NCBI RefSeq assembly: GCF_000526995.1
Contig: NZ_AZUI01000001.1
Coordinates: 248,001 to 312,000, forward strand
DNA: 64,000 bases
Origin: Lacrimispora indolis DSM 755
GTDB taxonomy: Bacteria > Bacillota > Clostridia > Lachnospirales > Lachnospiraceae
Reading direction: 5' to 3'
Shown here: positions 35,380-45,296 of the stretch, piece after piece
Position numbering within the stretch: position 1 is the first letter of the stretch
Layout: each line of letters begins with the position of its first letter
Position numbers and translations under genes: made by a program
Notes under the pieces: generated by a model
The model's database searches: none
What the model was told of the DNA's origin: nothing
What the model saw: the letters and a program-made list of their open reading frames with translations, nothing else

Positions 35380-37251
35380 CTATATGTGGAAGAACTCATA
35401 AACGCTCTTCGCTGCCAGGGCATTCATGCCTGGGGTCTGGGAAAGCTCCTCCAAGGTGGCTTCCTTGATTGCCTCCAGCCCTTTAAACCGGCGCATCAGC
35501 GCCTTTCTCCTGTTGGGGCCGATGCCGGGAATGTCGTCCAGAATGGATTTCACCTGTCCTTTGCTTCTTAAGCTTCTGTGATACTCAATGGCAAACCGGT
35601 GGGCCTCATCCTGGACCCTGGTAATCAGTTTAAAGCCTTCAGAATGTTTGTCAATGGGAATTTCCACGTTATTATAGTATAGCCCTCTGGTCCGGTGGTT
35701 ATCATCCTTTACCATGCCGCAGACAGGGATGGAAATATCCAGCGCCCTTAGTACCTCCAGGGCAATGTTTACCTGGCCCCGTCCGCCATCCATCATGATT
35801 AAGTCCGGGAAACGGGTGAAGCTTCCAAACTCCTCATCCACGCCCTTTTCTTTCAGGCTCTCCGCTTCCTGAAGGCCATGGGAAAACCGTCTTGTAAGCA
35901 CCTCGTTCATGGAAGCATAATCATTGGCTCCCTTGACCCATTTGATCTTAAATTTCCTGTAATCATTTCTCTTGGGCTTCCCGTCTTCATAGACGATCAT
36001 GGAGCCCACAGACTCAAAGCCGCTGATGTTGGAAATATCAAAGGCCTCGATCCGCTTAATGCCGGAAAGCCCAAGCCAGCCGCCCACCTCATTCATTGCT
36101 CCGATGGTGCGGAGCTCTTCCCGCTTGATCTTTTCCTTATCCTGGGACAGGACAAGCGCGGCATTTTTTTCCGCCAGCTCCACCAGACGTTCTTTCTGGC
36201 CCTTCCGCGGAACCACGATCTTCACCTTCTGCCCGCGTTTTGCAGAAAGCCACTCTCCTATGACACCTTCATCCTCAAGTCCTGACTGTACCCACAGTTC
36301 CTTTGGAATAAAAGGAGTCCCTGCATAAAACTGTTTCACAAAGCTGGTCAGGATCTGGCTGTTATCCTCTGCCGTTGCTATGCTTACGTGGAAATGCTCC
36401 CGGCCGATGAGCCTGCCTTCCCTGACAAAGAATACGGAAACCACCGCATCCTTTTCATCCTTTGCCATGGCAATGATATCCCGGTCTTCCGTGCCGCTGT
36501 CAGTGATCTTCTGCTTCTGGGCAATCTGCCTGACACTGTTTAACAGATCCCGGTACTCAATTGCCTTTTCATAATCCATTTCCTCTGATGCGGACTGCAT
36601 CTTTTCTTCCAGCATTTTTATGACTGGTCCGTATTTTCCGCCTAAAAAGTCCAGAGCCTTATTAATGGACTGCCAGTATCCTTCCTTGCTGATATAATCC
36701 TGGCACGGAGCGGAACACTGCTTGATATGGTAATTTAAGCAGGGGCGTTCCTTCCCGATGTCCCTTGGTAAGTTCCGGTTGCAGGTCCTGATCTGGTAAA
36801 GCTTATGAATCAGTTCTATGGTATCCTTTACCGCTCCTGCACTGGTATACGGCCCAAAATACTTGCTTTTATCCTTTTTCATATCCCTGGAAAACAAAAT
36901 CCTGGGATAGTCCTCGTACACGGTTACCTTGATATAGGGATAGGTCTTATCATCCTTTAGCATGGTATTGTAACGGGGACGGTGCTCCTTAATGAGATTG
37001 CATTCCAGCACAAGGGCTTCCAGCTCAGAGTCTGTTATAATGTATTCAAACCGGGCGATCCTCGACACCATTTGTTCGATTTTCGCCGTTTTATTTCTGC
37101 TGCTTTGAAAATACTGCCTGACCCTGTTTTTTAAGCTGATGGCTTTTCCAACATAGATAATTTCGTCCCGCTTATCGTGCATGAGATACACGCCAGGCTG
37201 GGACGGCAGTTTTTTTAATTCTTCTTCTATATTAAACGACCTGTGGTCCAC
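35380..37251 (-). CDS. uvrC: excinuclease ABC subunit C
   Basis: Makes both incisions in nucleotide excision repair. The 623 residues show the N-terminal GIY-YIG nuclease ([20 protein letters not shown]), the UVR motif near 205-240 ([20 protein letters not shown]), the RNase-H-like second nuclease ([29 protein letters not shown]) and a C-terminal helix-hairpin-helix ([18 protein letters not shown]). The start is GTG 37251 after TTGAGGTGATTTGTTTCA, just beyond the DUF1653 gene. Confidence 0.96.
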   Translation of the reverse strand: MDHRSFNIEEELKKLPSQPGVYLMHDKRDEIIYVGKAISLKNRVRQYFQSSRNKTAKIEQMVSRIARFEYIITDSELEALVLECNLIKEHRPRYNTMLKDDKTYPYIKVTVYEDYPRILFSRDMKKDKSKYFGPYTSAGAVKDTIELIHKLYQIRTCNRNLPRDIGKERPCLNYHIKQCSAPCQDYISKEGYWQSINKALDFLGGKYGPVIKMLEEKMQSASEEMDYEKAIEYRDLLNSVRQIAQKQKITDSGTEDRDIIAMAKDEKDAVVSVFFVREGRLIGREHFHVSIATAEDNSQILTSFVKQFYAGTPFIPKELWVQSGLEDEGVIGEWLSAKRGQKVKIVVPRKGQKERLVELAEKNAALVLSQDKEKIKREELRTIGAMNEVGGWLGLSGIKRIEAFDISNISGFESVGSMIVYEDGKPKRNDYRKFKIKWVKGANDYASMNEVLTRRFSHGLQEAESLKEKGVDEEFGSFTRFPDLIMMDGGRGQVNIALEVLRALDISIPVCGMVKDDNHRTRGLYYNNVEIPIDKHSEGFKLITRVQDEAHRFAIEYHRSLRSKGQVKSILDDIPGIGPNRRKALMRRFKGLEAIKEATLEELSQTPGMNALAAKSVYEFFHI

Positions 37252-37260
37252 TGAAACAAA

Positions 37261-37827
37261 TCACCTCAATCTTGCTCCCTCGTATTTATACTGCAGTTCT
37301 AAATACCTTTTCACTGCATAATATTTCTCTTCAGGTTCAGAATCCGGCCTTCCGATTTCCATAATCTCGCAGATGGCCAGAAGCTCTTCCGCGGAAAAAC
37401 GGTCCTTCCGCTCCTCAAGAACCTCCAACTTCTCATGATACGTCCCAGCGTCAAGAAATGCAAGAAGATTTTTGTTTTCGTGAAGACAAGGATCAGAGGA
37501 CCCGCCTTCCTGGCTTTGGACACAGTCCACAGAGGGCTCCTTGTCCTCTATTTCCGATTCCTGGGTACAGTCCTTTTCCTTTCGCTCCGCAGAACCCATA
37601 TCCACCTTTTCAAATCTGTATTTCTGCTTTGCATCGGGATACTTCTCCTTGTCCACCTCGCTGATGAACATGGGCAGAGGGCGTACGTAAATCCCAAAGG
37701 ATCCGTACAGCGCCTGATATACTACCATTTCTTCTCCTGTTTCCGAATGAACCGCAACAGCTATCACCTGATACATCTTGTCCTTAAAATGCCGGTAGAA
37801 ATCTCCTGGTCTGGGCGTTCTGTCCAT
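37261..37827 (-). CDS. DUF1653 domain protein
   Basis: ATG 37827 (MDRTPRPGDFYRHFKDKMYQ) after GTGAGGGAAGCC gives 188 residues. Residues 5-70 are a DUF1653 domain (VIAVAVHSETGEEMVVYQAL; YVRPLPMFISEVDKEKYPDA), a small beta-rich unit of unknown function. The middle is acidic and low-complexity, and the C-terminal 60 residues form helices (AEELLAICEIMEIG). It ends 10 bases before the uvrC start, forming a transcription unit with it. No catalytic motif is evident. Confidence 0.85.
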   Translation of the reverse strand: MDRTPRPGDFYRHFKDKMYQVIAVAVHSETGEEMVVYQALYGSFGIYVRPLPMFISEVDKEKYPDAKQKYRFEKVDMGSAERKEKDCTQESEIEDKEPSVDCVQSQEGGSSDPCLHENKNLLAFLDAGTYHEKLEVLEERKDRFSAEELLAICEIMEIGRPDSEPEEKYYAVKRYLELQYKYEGARLR

Positions 37828-37842
37828 GGCTTCCCTCACTTC

Positions 37843-39336
37843 CTAATTTCCCTGGCCGCCTGTGGTCACAATGACTACATCAGGCTTGGCTTTCTTTTTA
37901 TTTGCAGCTTTCGTCTCTGGCTGTGTCTCTTCACCTGCTGTGCTTTCCTCAAGACTCTTTTTTGCTTTCTCTTCTTTTCCTTCTGTCTGAGTCTCGGACC
38001 GGGTCTCAGGCTGTGACTCCTTTGTCTCGCCGGCAGCTTCAGTAGACGGTTCCTTTGCTTCAGCAGAAGCTGCAGCAGACATCTCTTCCGCTGCTCTCAC
38101 CCTGGCAAGCTCCTCCGCCTCTTCCCTGGCTGCTTCAGCAGTCAAAAAGCCATCCCATGTATACCGGTTGGAAGCACTCCAAAGGATCCACTCATCATAG
38201 CCTGCATCATAAACCGCCTGGATCTGGGCCCTGATCTCCTTCGCTCCGTAAGGAATATAGTTCTTCAGATAGGAAGCTGTGAAATCCTGGAGCCAGGGGC
38301 GGACAATGGCCTGATGCTTTCCAGCCTCTTTTGCGGATTCCAGATCCTGCTTTGACAGCTTCAAAGCAGCCCGGATGGTGCGGTAAGGCTCCATATCCGG
38401 GTGGTCAATTCCAAAGTTTCCGTCTCCGTAATGGGAAGGGTAGATCATGGGGCAGATATAATCCAGATGGCCGGCCATTTCATGATAGATTTGTCCCACT
38501 GCCTCTGCGTCCACCTTGCTTCCGATGATGGTCCCGAACACATCTGCAGAAACAAAAATATTCTGAGAAGAAAGCTTTTCATAAGCGTATTGGATGAATT
38601 CCGTAATGATGTCCGTTTTAGAACGGCCCCTGGTATCCTCATCATCAAATACTACCTGTTTCATGGAACTGTCGGTGGAGAACCGGATGTAGTCAAACTG
38701 AACCTCATCAAATCCGGCCTTGGAAGCCTGGGTTCCCACCTCTACTAAGTAGTCCCACACTTCCGTCCTGTAAGGGTTCACCCAGGCCAGTCCCTTATTA
38801 TCCCTGTGCAGACTCCCATCCTTGTTCTTAAGGCCCCACTCCGGCTTTTTCTCGGCCAGATAAGGATCCCGGAAGGCCACAACCCGGGCAATGGTATAAA
38901 GCCCCCTGGCCTTTAACTGGGCCATCAGGCTGTCTATGTCTTTGATGTACTTTTCTGTGGCACCGATCTCATTTACAGTAGGTGCATCCTCCATGGCAAA
39001 GGTGATCCTTCCGTCGTCATTCTTTACGTCAATGACCACAGTATTGATCTCCGTGCCCTGGATCTTGTCCAAAATCGCCTGGAGGCCCTCAGAGCCGGCC
39101 ATGTAGCCGGAAATATAGATTCCCTTTACCTTTACCGGCTTCTTTCCCGGTACGGCGGAAGCTTCCAGGGGAAGCTGGCCGCCGTTTTCCCCTGTGCTCT
39201 GCCCGGATTCCTCTGCACTCTGCTGAGATTCTTCTGTTTTGCTGTCTGTCTCTGAGAGTTCAGGAATTCCCTTATACCTGCTGCATCCGGAGGTCACCAA
39301 CGAAAATGCAATCACTGCCAAAAGCCATCTTTTCAT
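37843..39336 (-). CDS. DUF4015 putative glycoside hydrolase, lipoprotein
   Basis: ATG 39336 (MKRWLLAVIAFSLVTSGCSR) after CGGGAGTATT gives 497 residues with a lipobox (SGC) for membrane anchoring. After a Ser/Glu-rich linker the TIM-barrel-like DUF4015 domain covers about 70-405 (VKGIYISGYMAGSEGLQAIL; KNDDGRITFAMEDAPTVNEI; FDEVQFDYIRFSTDSSMKQV; HLDYICPMIYPSHYGDG). The C-terminal 95 residues are Ala/Glu/Ser/Thr-rich with a Lys patch and could contact the wall. The family is predicted to act on a polysaccharide, but no substrate is proven. Confidence 0.88.
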   Translation of the reverse strand: MKRWLLAVIAFSLVTSGCSRYKGIPELSETDSKTEESQQSAEESGQSTGENGGQLPLEASAVPGKKPVKVKGIYISGYMAGSEGLQAILDKIQGTEINTVVIDVKNDDGRITFAMEDAPTVNEIGATEKYIKDIDSLMAQLKARGLYTIARVVAFRDPYLAEKKPEWGLKNKDGSLHRDNKGLAWVNPYRTEVWDYLVEVGTQASKAGFDEVQFDYIRFSTDSSMKQVVFDDEDTRGRSKTDIITEFIQYAYEKLSSQNIFVSADVFGTIIGSKVDAEAVGQIYHEMAGHLDYICPMIYPSHYGDGNFGIDHPDMEPYRTIRAALKLSKQDLESAKEAGKHQAIVRPWLQDFTASYLKNYIPYGAKEIRAQIQAVYDAGYDEWILWSASNRYTWDGFLTAEAAREEAEELARVRAAEEMSAAASAEAKEPSTEAAGETKESQPETRSETQTEGKEEKAKKSLEESTAGEETQPETKAANKKKAKPDVVIVTTGGQGN

Positions 39337-39520
39337 AATACTCCCGTTCACTTTCTTTATGGTTTCAGGTGTTTATCGTAATAAATATTTAACATTTTAC
39401 CACAATTTGTAAAATTTTCCAATAAAAATTACATTTTCCGGATGCAGCCTTATTTTTATTAACCTCTTATTTCACAGGCTATGTACTCTCTTATCAAATA
39501 ATACCCCGCTTTTCCTTATT

Positions 39521-40096
39521 TCACTCCTCCTGTTTTTTCTCCGTTGCCTTTCTGCAAAAGCAGGAAAGTTCGTGGTCATTGACCACACCCACTGCCTGAA
39601 GATAGGAATATATGGTAACAGAACCTACAAAGGCCATTCCTCTCTTTTTCATATCCTTTGAAACCCGGTCGGACAGCTCCGTTTTCACCGGAAAGCTGTC
39701 ATCCCGGCTGACGATGACCTCATTGTTAGTAAATCCCCATAAATACCTGGAGAATGAGCCGAATTCCCGCTGGATCTCCAAAAACACACGGGCATTTTTC
39801 ACGGCCGCCTCCAGCTTTTTCCGGTTCCTGATGATGTCCGCATTCTCCATTAAAGCCTTTAGTTTTTCCTCTCCGTAGCATGCCACTTTTTCCGCATCAA
39901 AACCATCAAAGGCCTGACGGAAAGCCTCTCTTTTTCTCAGTATGGTAATCCAGGAAAGTCCTGCCTGAAAGGTTTCTAAAAGAAGCATTTCATAGAGCTT
40001 CTCATCATCATAAACCGGCACTCCCCACTCCTCGTCGTGATATTTCACATAGACCGGGGAGGTTTCATCCACCCAAATACAACGTTTTTTCTCCAT
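39521..40096 (-). CDS. tag: DNA-3-methyladenine glycosylase I
   Basis: Removes 3-methyladenine from alkylated DNA. The 191 residues begin MEKKRCIWVDETSPVYVKYH with the zinc-ligand Cys, continue DEEWGVPVYDDEKLYEMLLL and ETFQAGLSWITILRKREAFR, and end with the partner His/Cys set around HELSCFCRK. The ATG at 40096 follows the map stop codon with no gap (TAA ATG), so its translation is coupled to map. Confidence 0.94.
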   Translation of the reverse strand: MEKKRCIWVDETSPVYVKYHDEEWGVPVYDDEKLYEMLLLETFQAGLSWITILRKREAFRQAFDGFDAEKVACYGEEKLKALMENADIIRNRKKLEAAVKNARVFLEIQREFGSFSRYLWGFTNNEVIVSRDDSFPVKTELSDRVSKDMKKRGMAFVGSVTIYSYLQAVGVVNDHELSCFCRKATEKKQEE

Positions 40097-40969
40097 TTAT
40101 CTTGCCAGCACCTCCGGACCCTCTTCTGTAATCAAAATTGTATACTCCCACTGGGCAGACAGACTTCCATCCCTTGTGTAAATGGTCCACCCATCCTCGT
40201 CATCCTGCACCACGTCAGCCTTTCCGGCATTTACCATCGGCTCAATGGTAAATATCATCCCGGGTACTAAAAGCATATCGGTCCCTCTTGTACCGATGTG
40301 GCTGACCCATGGCTCTTCATGGAAATCCAGCCCAACGCCGTGTCCGCCGATTTCCCTTACCACCGTAAAACCATTGGCATAGATATGTTCAGAAATAGCT
40401 GCTCCAATATCTCCTAAATGGCCCCATGCCCTGGTTTCTTTAAGAGCTAAATCCACACTCTCCTTTGTAACCTGAACCAGCTTTAATGCTTCAGGAGACA
40501 CCTTCCCGATGCAGTACATTCTGGACGCGTCAGCATAAAAGCCGTCCACAATGGTGGTTACATCCACATTGACGATATCGCCTTCCTGTAAGATCCGTTT
40601 TGGATCCGGGATTCCATGGCATACCACATCATTGACCGAGGTGCACACACTCTTGGGATATCCCTCAAAATTAAGAGGAGCGGGAATCCCTCCCAGCCTG
40701 ATGGTATTTTCGTGCACAAGGGTATTGATATCTTCCGTGCTGATGCCCGGCTTCATAATCTCCTCCACCAGATCAAGAATCTTGTTGTTAACGACTCCTG
40801 CACGGCGGACTCCTTCAATCTGAGCCGGTGTTTTTATCATATAGTGCTCCGGAACTTCATCTCCCATGACCGCATAATTCTCAAGCTTTTGGTCAAAAGA
40901 CAGATGGCAGTTCTTGTATTTTTTTCCGCTACCGCACCAGCATGCATCATTTCTTCCTATTTTAAACAT
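40097..40969 (-). CDS. map: methionine aminopeptidase with SEC-C zinc motif
   Basis: Removes the N-terminal Met of nascent proteins. The 290 residues begin with a SEC-C type zinc motif (NDACWCGSGKKYKNCH, residues 7-22). The type I peptidase fold follows with all metal ligands: VDVTTIVDGFYADASR, GGHGVGLDFHEEPWV, FTIEPMVN and the final Glu near QWEYT. The N-terminal motif is typical for one of the two Clostridial paralogues and may help ribosome contact. ATG at 40969 follows AAGGAGGATCGAT. It is divergent from the DUF1846 gene. Confidence 0.95.
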   Translation of the reverse strand: MFKIGRNDACWCGSGKKYKNCHLSFDQKLENYAVMGDEVPEHYMIKTPAQIEGVRRAGVVNNKILDLVEEIMKPGISTEDINTLVHENTIRLGGIPAPLNFEGYPKSVCTSVNDVVCHGIPDPKRILQEGDIVNVDVTTIVDGFYADASRMYCIGKVSPEALKLVQVTKESVDLALKETRAWGHLGDIGAAISEHIYANGFTVVREIGGHGVGLDFHEEPWVSHIGTRGTDMLLVPGMIFTIEPMVNAGKADVVQDDEDGWTIYTRDGSLSAQWEYTILITEEGPEVLAR

Positions 40970-41131
40970 ATCGATCCTCCTTCTTACTACAACGTTTTAA
41001 CACGTTTAAAGCCGATTGTAAAGGGTTTCAGGAAAAAGAAGGGGGCAGGAAAAAATCCGTGGCAATTTCATAACTTATATGATACAATTTATAAATATTA
41101 CGGTCAAAGATTTCGTGCATGCTTCAAATTC

Positions 41132-41153
41132 AGCCATGCTATTCAACATGGCT
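41132..41153 (+). promoter_or_regulatory. hairpin in the leader of the DUF1846 gene
   Basis: AGCCATG and CATGGCT form a perfect 7-bp inverted repeat around 8 bases, ending 30 bases before the start codon. It could be an operator or an mRNA stem-loop. Confidence 0.35.
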
Positions 41154-41183
41154 ATAAGGTAAGCGCACATCATGGAGGGACAA

Positions 41184-42662
41184 ATGAAATTCGGATTTGA
41201 TAACAACAAATATTTAACCATGCAGTCAGAACACATCAAGGAACGGATCAGCCAGTTCGGGGACAAGCTTTATCTGGAATTCGGCGGCAAGCTGTTTGAT
41301 GATTACCACGCTTCCAGGGTACTTCCCGGATTTGAGCCTGACAGCAAGCTGCGCATGCTGATGCAGCTGTCGGACCAGGCGGAAATCGTGATCGCCATCA
41401 ACGCTGCCGACATCGAGAAAAACAAGATCCGTCATGATCTTGGCATCACCTATGATGTGGATGTGTTCCGTCTGATCCAGTCCTTTACGGATAAGGGACT
41501 CTATGTGGGAAGCGTTGTTATTACACAGTACTCCGGACAGAATTCCGCCGACTTATTTAAAAGCAAGCTGGAAAAAATGGGCATAAAGGTATACCGCCAC
41601 TACACCATTGACGGCTATCCAAGCAATGTCTCTCTCATTGTCAGTGACGAAGGATACGGCAGAAATGATTATATTGAAACCACAAAACCCCTTGTAATTA
41701 TTACAGCTCCGGGGCCGGGCAGCGGAAAAATGGCAACCTGCCTATCCCAGCTCTACCACGAGAACAAGCGGGGGATCAAGGCCGGTTATGCCAAGTTTGA
41801 GACATTCCCCATCTGGAATATCCCTTTAAAGCATCCGGTAAACCTGGCCTATGAGGCTGCTACCGCAGATTTAAACGATGTGAACATGATCGATCCCTTT
41901 CACTTAGAGGCTTATGGTAAGACCACGGTCAATTACAACAGAGATGTGGAGATCTTTCCTGTATTAAGCGCTATTTTTGAAGGAATATACGGTGAATGCC
42001 CTTACAAATCCCCTACGGATATGGGCGTAAATATGGCCGGCTTCTGCGTGGTGGATGACGAGGCCTGCAGGGAAGCTTCCATGCAGGAGATCATCAGACG
42101 CTATTACCAGGCTCTTTCCCGTCTGGCAAGGGATATGGGATCCAAGGAAGAGGTCTATAAAATTGAGCTTCTTATGAAACAAGCCAAAATTACTACCGGC
42201 ATGAGAAAGGTTGTGAATGCAGCCAATCAGCTGGCTGAAATAAAAGGCTCTCCTGCCGCTGCCCTTGAGCTGGACGACGGAACCATTGTCACAGGAAAGA
42301 CTACCAACTTATTAGGTGCATCGGCTGCCCTCCTGTTAAATGCGGTCAAGGTTTTAGGAAACATTCCTCATGATATCCATCTGATTTCTCCTTCCGCCAT
42401 TGAGCCCATCCAGAAATTAAAGATCAACTATCTGGGAAGCAAAAATCCACGGCTTCATACGGATGAAGTGTTAATCGCCCTGTCCGCCTGTGCTGCTGCC
42501 GATCCCAATGCCCAGATCGCTCTGGAGCAGCTTCCCAAGTTAAAAGGACGGGAAGCTCATACCTCCGTGCTTCTTTCTGACGTGGATGTTAAGATATTTA
42601 AAAAGCTGGGCGTAAACCTGACCTGCGAGCCTATTTATGAAGAGAAAAAGATTTATCATTAA
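41184..42662 (+). CDS. DUF1846 family protein
   Basis: ATG 41184 (MKFGFDNNKYLTMQSEHIKE) after GGAGGGACAA gives 492 residues; the ATG at 41172 overlaps that ribosome binding site. Landmarks are LYLEFGGKLFDDYHASRVLP, VIITAPGPGSGKMATCLSQL with a P-loop-like GPGSGKMAT, and DPFHLEAYGKTTVNYNRDVE. The family is widespread in Firmicutes and structurally known but of unsettled function; nucleotide-related roles have been proposed. It stands as a single gene with its own terminator. Confidence 0.9.
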   Translation: MKFGFDNNKYLTMQSEHIKERISQFGDKLYLEFGGKLFDDYHASRVLPGFEPDSKLRMLMQLSDQAEIVIAINAADIEKNKIRHDLGITYDVDVFRLIQSFTDKGLYVGSVVITQYSGQNSADLFKSKLEKMGIKVYRHYTIDGYPSNVSLIVSDEGYGRNDYIETTKPLVIITAPGPGSGKMATCLSQLYHENKRGIKAGYAKFETFPIWNIPLKHPVNLAYEAATADLNDVNMIDPFHLEAYGKTTVNYNRDVEIFPVLSAIFEGIYGECPYKSPTDMGVNMAGFCVVDDEACREASMQEIIRRYYQALSRLARDMGSKEEVYKIELLMKQAKITTGMRKVVNAANQLAEIKGSPAAALELDDGTIVTGKTTNLLGASAALLLNAVKVLGNIPHDIHLISPSAIEPIQKLKINYLGSKNPRLHTDEVLIALSACAAADPNAQIALEQLPKLKGREAHTSVLLSDVDVKIFKKLGVNLTCEPIYEEKKIYH

Positions 42663-42674
42663 TGGAATAAAGAT

Positions 42675-42715
42675 TCCCCTCCGGCCTTTTATTTTGGACC
42701 AGAGGGGATTTTTTT
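42675..42715 (+). terminator. terminator of the DUF1846 gene
   Basis: TCCCCTC (42675-42681) and GAGGGGA (42702-42708) flank a 20-base loop and run into seven T. The T run reaches the convergent deoC stop codon. Confidence 0.8.
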
Positions 42716-43364
42716 ACTTTTTCTGTGCTGCCAGTTTCACTGCGGCGCTTGCGCCCACCCTGCTGCATCCTGCTTCAATATAAGCCCTTAAATCTTCCAG
42801 GGTCTTCACTCCGCCGGCTGCCTTGATCTTTACATCAGGCCCGATATGCTTTTTAAATAATTCGATATCTTCTAAAGCCGCTCCGCCGGTTCCAAATCCT
42901 GTGGAGGTTTTGATATAATCAGCACCTGCTGCCGTAACAGCCTTACACATGGCAATTTTTTCTTCTTCCGTCAGATAACAGGCTTCAATGATGACCTTTA
43001 AGATGCTGCCGCCTGCCGCTTTTTTCAGTTCTGCGATTTCCTTTTCCACCTTATTGTAATCTCCGTTTTTCACATCGCTGATATTCACTACCATATCCAC
43101 TTCAGAAGCTCCATCCTCAATGGCTTTCTTTGTCTCAAGGACCTTTGATTCGGTTACGCTGTAGCCCAGAGGAAAGCCCACCACGGTGCAGATATTAAGG
43201 CCTGGGAATTCCTCATGTACCCGGCTGATGTAACAGGGCGGGATGCACACGGAGGCAGTCTTATATTCCACGGCTTCCTTACAAAGCTCTTCAATATCCT
43301 CCCATGTGGCAAATGCCTTTAACAAAGTATGGTCTACATAGCTTAACATTTCTAAATCTGTCAT
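42714..43364 (-). CDS. deoC: deoxyribose-phosphate aldolase
   Basis: Splits 2-deoxyribose 5-phosphate to acetaldehyde and glyceraldehyde 3-phosphate in nucleoside catabolism. The 216 residues form a class I aldolase TIM barrel: VDHTLLKAFATWEDIEELCK, VCTVVGFPLG-like segment (ICTVVGFPLGYSVTESKVLE), the Schiff-base Lys in DYIKTSTGFGTGGAALED, and KIKAAGGVKTLEDLRAYIEA. ATG at 43364 follows GAAAGGAAGGAAAAGATA. It is 18 bases downstream of deoA. Confidence 0.95.
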   Translation of the reverse strand: MTDLEMLSYVDHTLLKAFATWEDIEELCKEAVEYKTASVCIPPCYISRVHEEFPGLNICTVVGFPLGYSVTESKVLETKKAIEDGASEVDMVVNISDVKNGDYNKVEKEIAELKKAAGGSILKVIIEACYLTEEEKIAMCKAVTAAGADYIKTSTGFGTGGAALEDIELFKKHIGPDVKIKAAGGVKTLEDLRAYIEAGCSRVGASAAVKLAAQKK

Positions 43365-43381
43365 TATCTTTTCCTTCCTTT

Positions 43382-44710
43382 CTATTCTGTCAGGCGTTTA
43401 ACGCCTTCCTTTGTAACACTGGCATAAATCAGGGGTTCGGCCTCCGGCTTCTGCCCGCTGATGGTAACTGCCTTTAAAAATTCCTCCTCAGAAGCTGCAA
43501 ACAGCTCTTCCACAGAAGTATAGAGCACGGCAATGGTCTCACCCTCTTCCACCGTCTGACCCACCTTTTTCTTAAGGGCGATTCCTGCCGTATAATCGAT
43601 GAGACTCTCTTTGGTAAGTCTTCCGGCTCCCAAAAGAGAGGAGGCGATTCCGCATTGCTCTGTGTTCATATGGGTGATATAGCCGCTTTTTAAGGCCTTC
43701 ACTTGTCTTTCAAAGGGGGCCTTGGAAAAAAGCCTTGTATCCCTGATCACCGAAGGATCGCCTCCCTGGGCTTCCACCATGGCAATAAGCCGTTCCAGGG
43801 CGCTTCCATCGGCAATGGCTCCTTCTGCCAGCTTCCGGCATTCTTCCATACCGCCCTTTCCCGCCAGGTAAAGCATGCCGGAAGCCAGGCTTAGGCAGAC
43901 CTCAGTCAGGTCCTTTGGCCCTCTGCCTCGAAGGGTCTCCACCGCTTCGATGACTTCCAGACTGTTGCCGATCAGACTTCCCAGAGGAATGTCCATATTG
44001 GTTATAAGGGCCATAGTACTCTTTCCTGCATGCTCCCCGATGGCCACCATCTTTTCCGCCAGGGTAATGGAATCTTCCAGAGTCTTCATAAATGCCCCGC
44101 TTCCGGTTTTTACATCCAGAAGAATGCAGTCATTTCCCGCTGCCAGCTTTTTGCTCATAATGGAAGCGGCAATCAAGGGGATGCTGTCCACAGTGGCCGT
44201 CACATCCCGAAGGGCATAAAGCTTTTTATCTGCAGGAGCCAGATTTCCGGATTGTCCGATAACGGAAAGACCGGTCTTATTGACCACCTGGAAGAATTCC
44301 TCTTCTGTCAGCACGGTCTTCATTCCCGGTATGGACTCCATTTTGTCAACGGTCCCTCCCGTATGACCTAAGCCCCGGCCTGACATTTTTGCGACCTTGA
44401 CTCCGCAGGCTGCTACAATAGGCGCCACCACTAAAGTCGTCTTATCTCCCACGCCTCCGGTAGAATGCTTATCCACCTTCACTCCCTGGATGGGGGACAA
44501 ATCCACCATATCGCCGGAATGCGCCACCGCATCGGTGAGAATGGCCGTTTCCACATCGCTCATCCCTTTTAAATAAATGGCCATCAGCATGGCTGACATC
44601 TGGTAATCCGGAATGTCCCCCTTTACATAGCCCTGGATCATAAAGCGGATCTCCGTCTCTGTCAGAGCTTCTCCATTCCGCTTTTTTGCAATGATATCAT
44701 ACATCCTCAT
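43382..44710 (-). CDS. pdp: pyrimidine-nucleoside phosphorylase
   Basis: Cleaves uridine, deoxyuridine and thymidine with phosphate. The 442 residues have the family signature VDKHSTGGVGDKTTLVVAPI and KMSGRGLGHTGGTVDKMESI, plus the Lys/Ser/Arg active site. The C-terminal PYNP domain is ALKKKVGQTVEEGETIAVLY. Length fits pdp rather than eukaryotic-type enzymes; thymidine phosphorylase (deoA) is the close alternative. ATG 44710 or, two codons on, 44704 could start it. The ribosome binding site is GGGAGGTTTCAGGG. It forms a salvage group with cdd and deoC. Confidence 0.92.
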   Translation of the reverse strand: MRMYDIIAKKRNGEALTETEIRFMIQGYVKGDIPDYQMSAMLMAIYLKGMSDVETAILTDAVAHSGDMVDLSPIQGVKVDKHSTGGVGDKTTLVVAPIVAACGVKVAKMSGRGLGHTGGTVDKMESIPGMKTVLTEEEFFQVVNKTGLSVIGQSGNLAPADKKLYALRDVTATVDSIPLIAASIMSKKLAAGNDCILLDVKTGSGAFMKTLEDSITLAEKMVAIGEHAGKSTMALITNMDIPLGSLIGNSLEVIEAVETLRGRGPKDLTEVCLSLASGMLYLAGKGGMEECRKLAEGAIADGSALERLIAMVEAQGGDPSVIRDTRLFSKAPFERQVKALKSGYITHMNTEQCGIASSLLGAGRLTKESLIDYTAGIALKKKVGQTVEEGETIAVLYTSVEELFAASEEEFLKAVTISGQKPEAEPLIYASVTKEGVKRLTE

Positions 44711-44758
44711 AATACCCTGAAACCTCCCTTATACACGCCTTGATCCTGCCATATCTTT

Positions 44759-44780
44759 TGGGGTATCAAGGGATACCCCA
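44759..44780. repeat. hairpin between cdd and the phosphorylase gene
   Basis: TGGGGTATC and GATACCCCA flank AAGG, a perfect 9-bp stem with a 4-base loop, five bases past the cdd stop. There is no good T tract on the minus strand. It could be an mRNA processing or attenuation element. Confidence 0.45.
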
Positions 44781-44785
44781 CCCTC

Positions 44786-45214
44786 TTACTGGGAACCCAG
44801 GTTCTTTTTCGTAAATCCCAAAGGAAGCAGCTCCTTTAAGGAATATACAGAAGCTTCCTCTCCTGCTCCCAAAATGATCTTAAATTCCTCAGGATCGCAA
44901 AATTCTGCCATTACCTGCCGGCAAACTCCGCAGGGAGCACATAGTTCTCCCTTTTCTCCCCTTTTATTTCCTACGATGGCAATGGCATCAAATTCCGTGA
45001 TCCCCTCTGAGACTGCCTTGAAAAATGCCGTACGCTCTGCACAGTTGGTTGGCGTAAAGGAGGCATTTTCAATATTGCAGCCCTTGTATACCTTTCCGTT
45101 CTTTGCAAGCAGGGCCGCTCCAACGCAAAAATCCGAATAAGGCACATAAGCCATCTTCTGTGCCTCATAAGCCTCTGCCACCAGCATGTTTTTTGTTTTC
45201 TCTTCCAGTTTCAA
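44786..45214 (-). CDS. cdd: cytidine deaminase
   Basis: Converts cytidine and deoxycytidine to the uridine forms. I start it at TTG 45214, which lies right after GGAGGTGTGTTT. This gives 142 residues; a longer frame to 45310 has no supporting ribosome binding site. Zinc and catalytic motifs are CNIENASFTPTNCAERTAFF (the Cys-Ala-Glu) and APCGVCRQVMAEF (the PCxxC). The product feeds the pyrimidine phosphorylase encoded downstream. Confidence 0.93.
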   Translation of the reverse strand: MKLEEKTKNMLVAEAYEAQKMAYVPYSDFCVGAALLAKNGKVYKGCNIENASFTPTNCAERTAFFKAVSEGITEFDAIAIVGNKRGEKGELCAPCGVCRQVMAEFCDPEEFKIILGAGEEASVYSLKELLPLGFTKKNLGSQ

Positions 45215-45296
45215 AAACACACCTCCTGTTATTCTTCCGGCATACCCTTCCCGCAGTTGCGAAAAGGGATTGCTCTGCAATCCCTTTGCTGATTTC

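Noticed and set aside
34717..35571. 284-codon plus-strand open frame
   Set aside because: Antisense to hprK and the end of uvrC, both firmly identified; no ribosome binding site.
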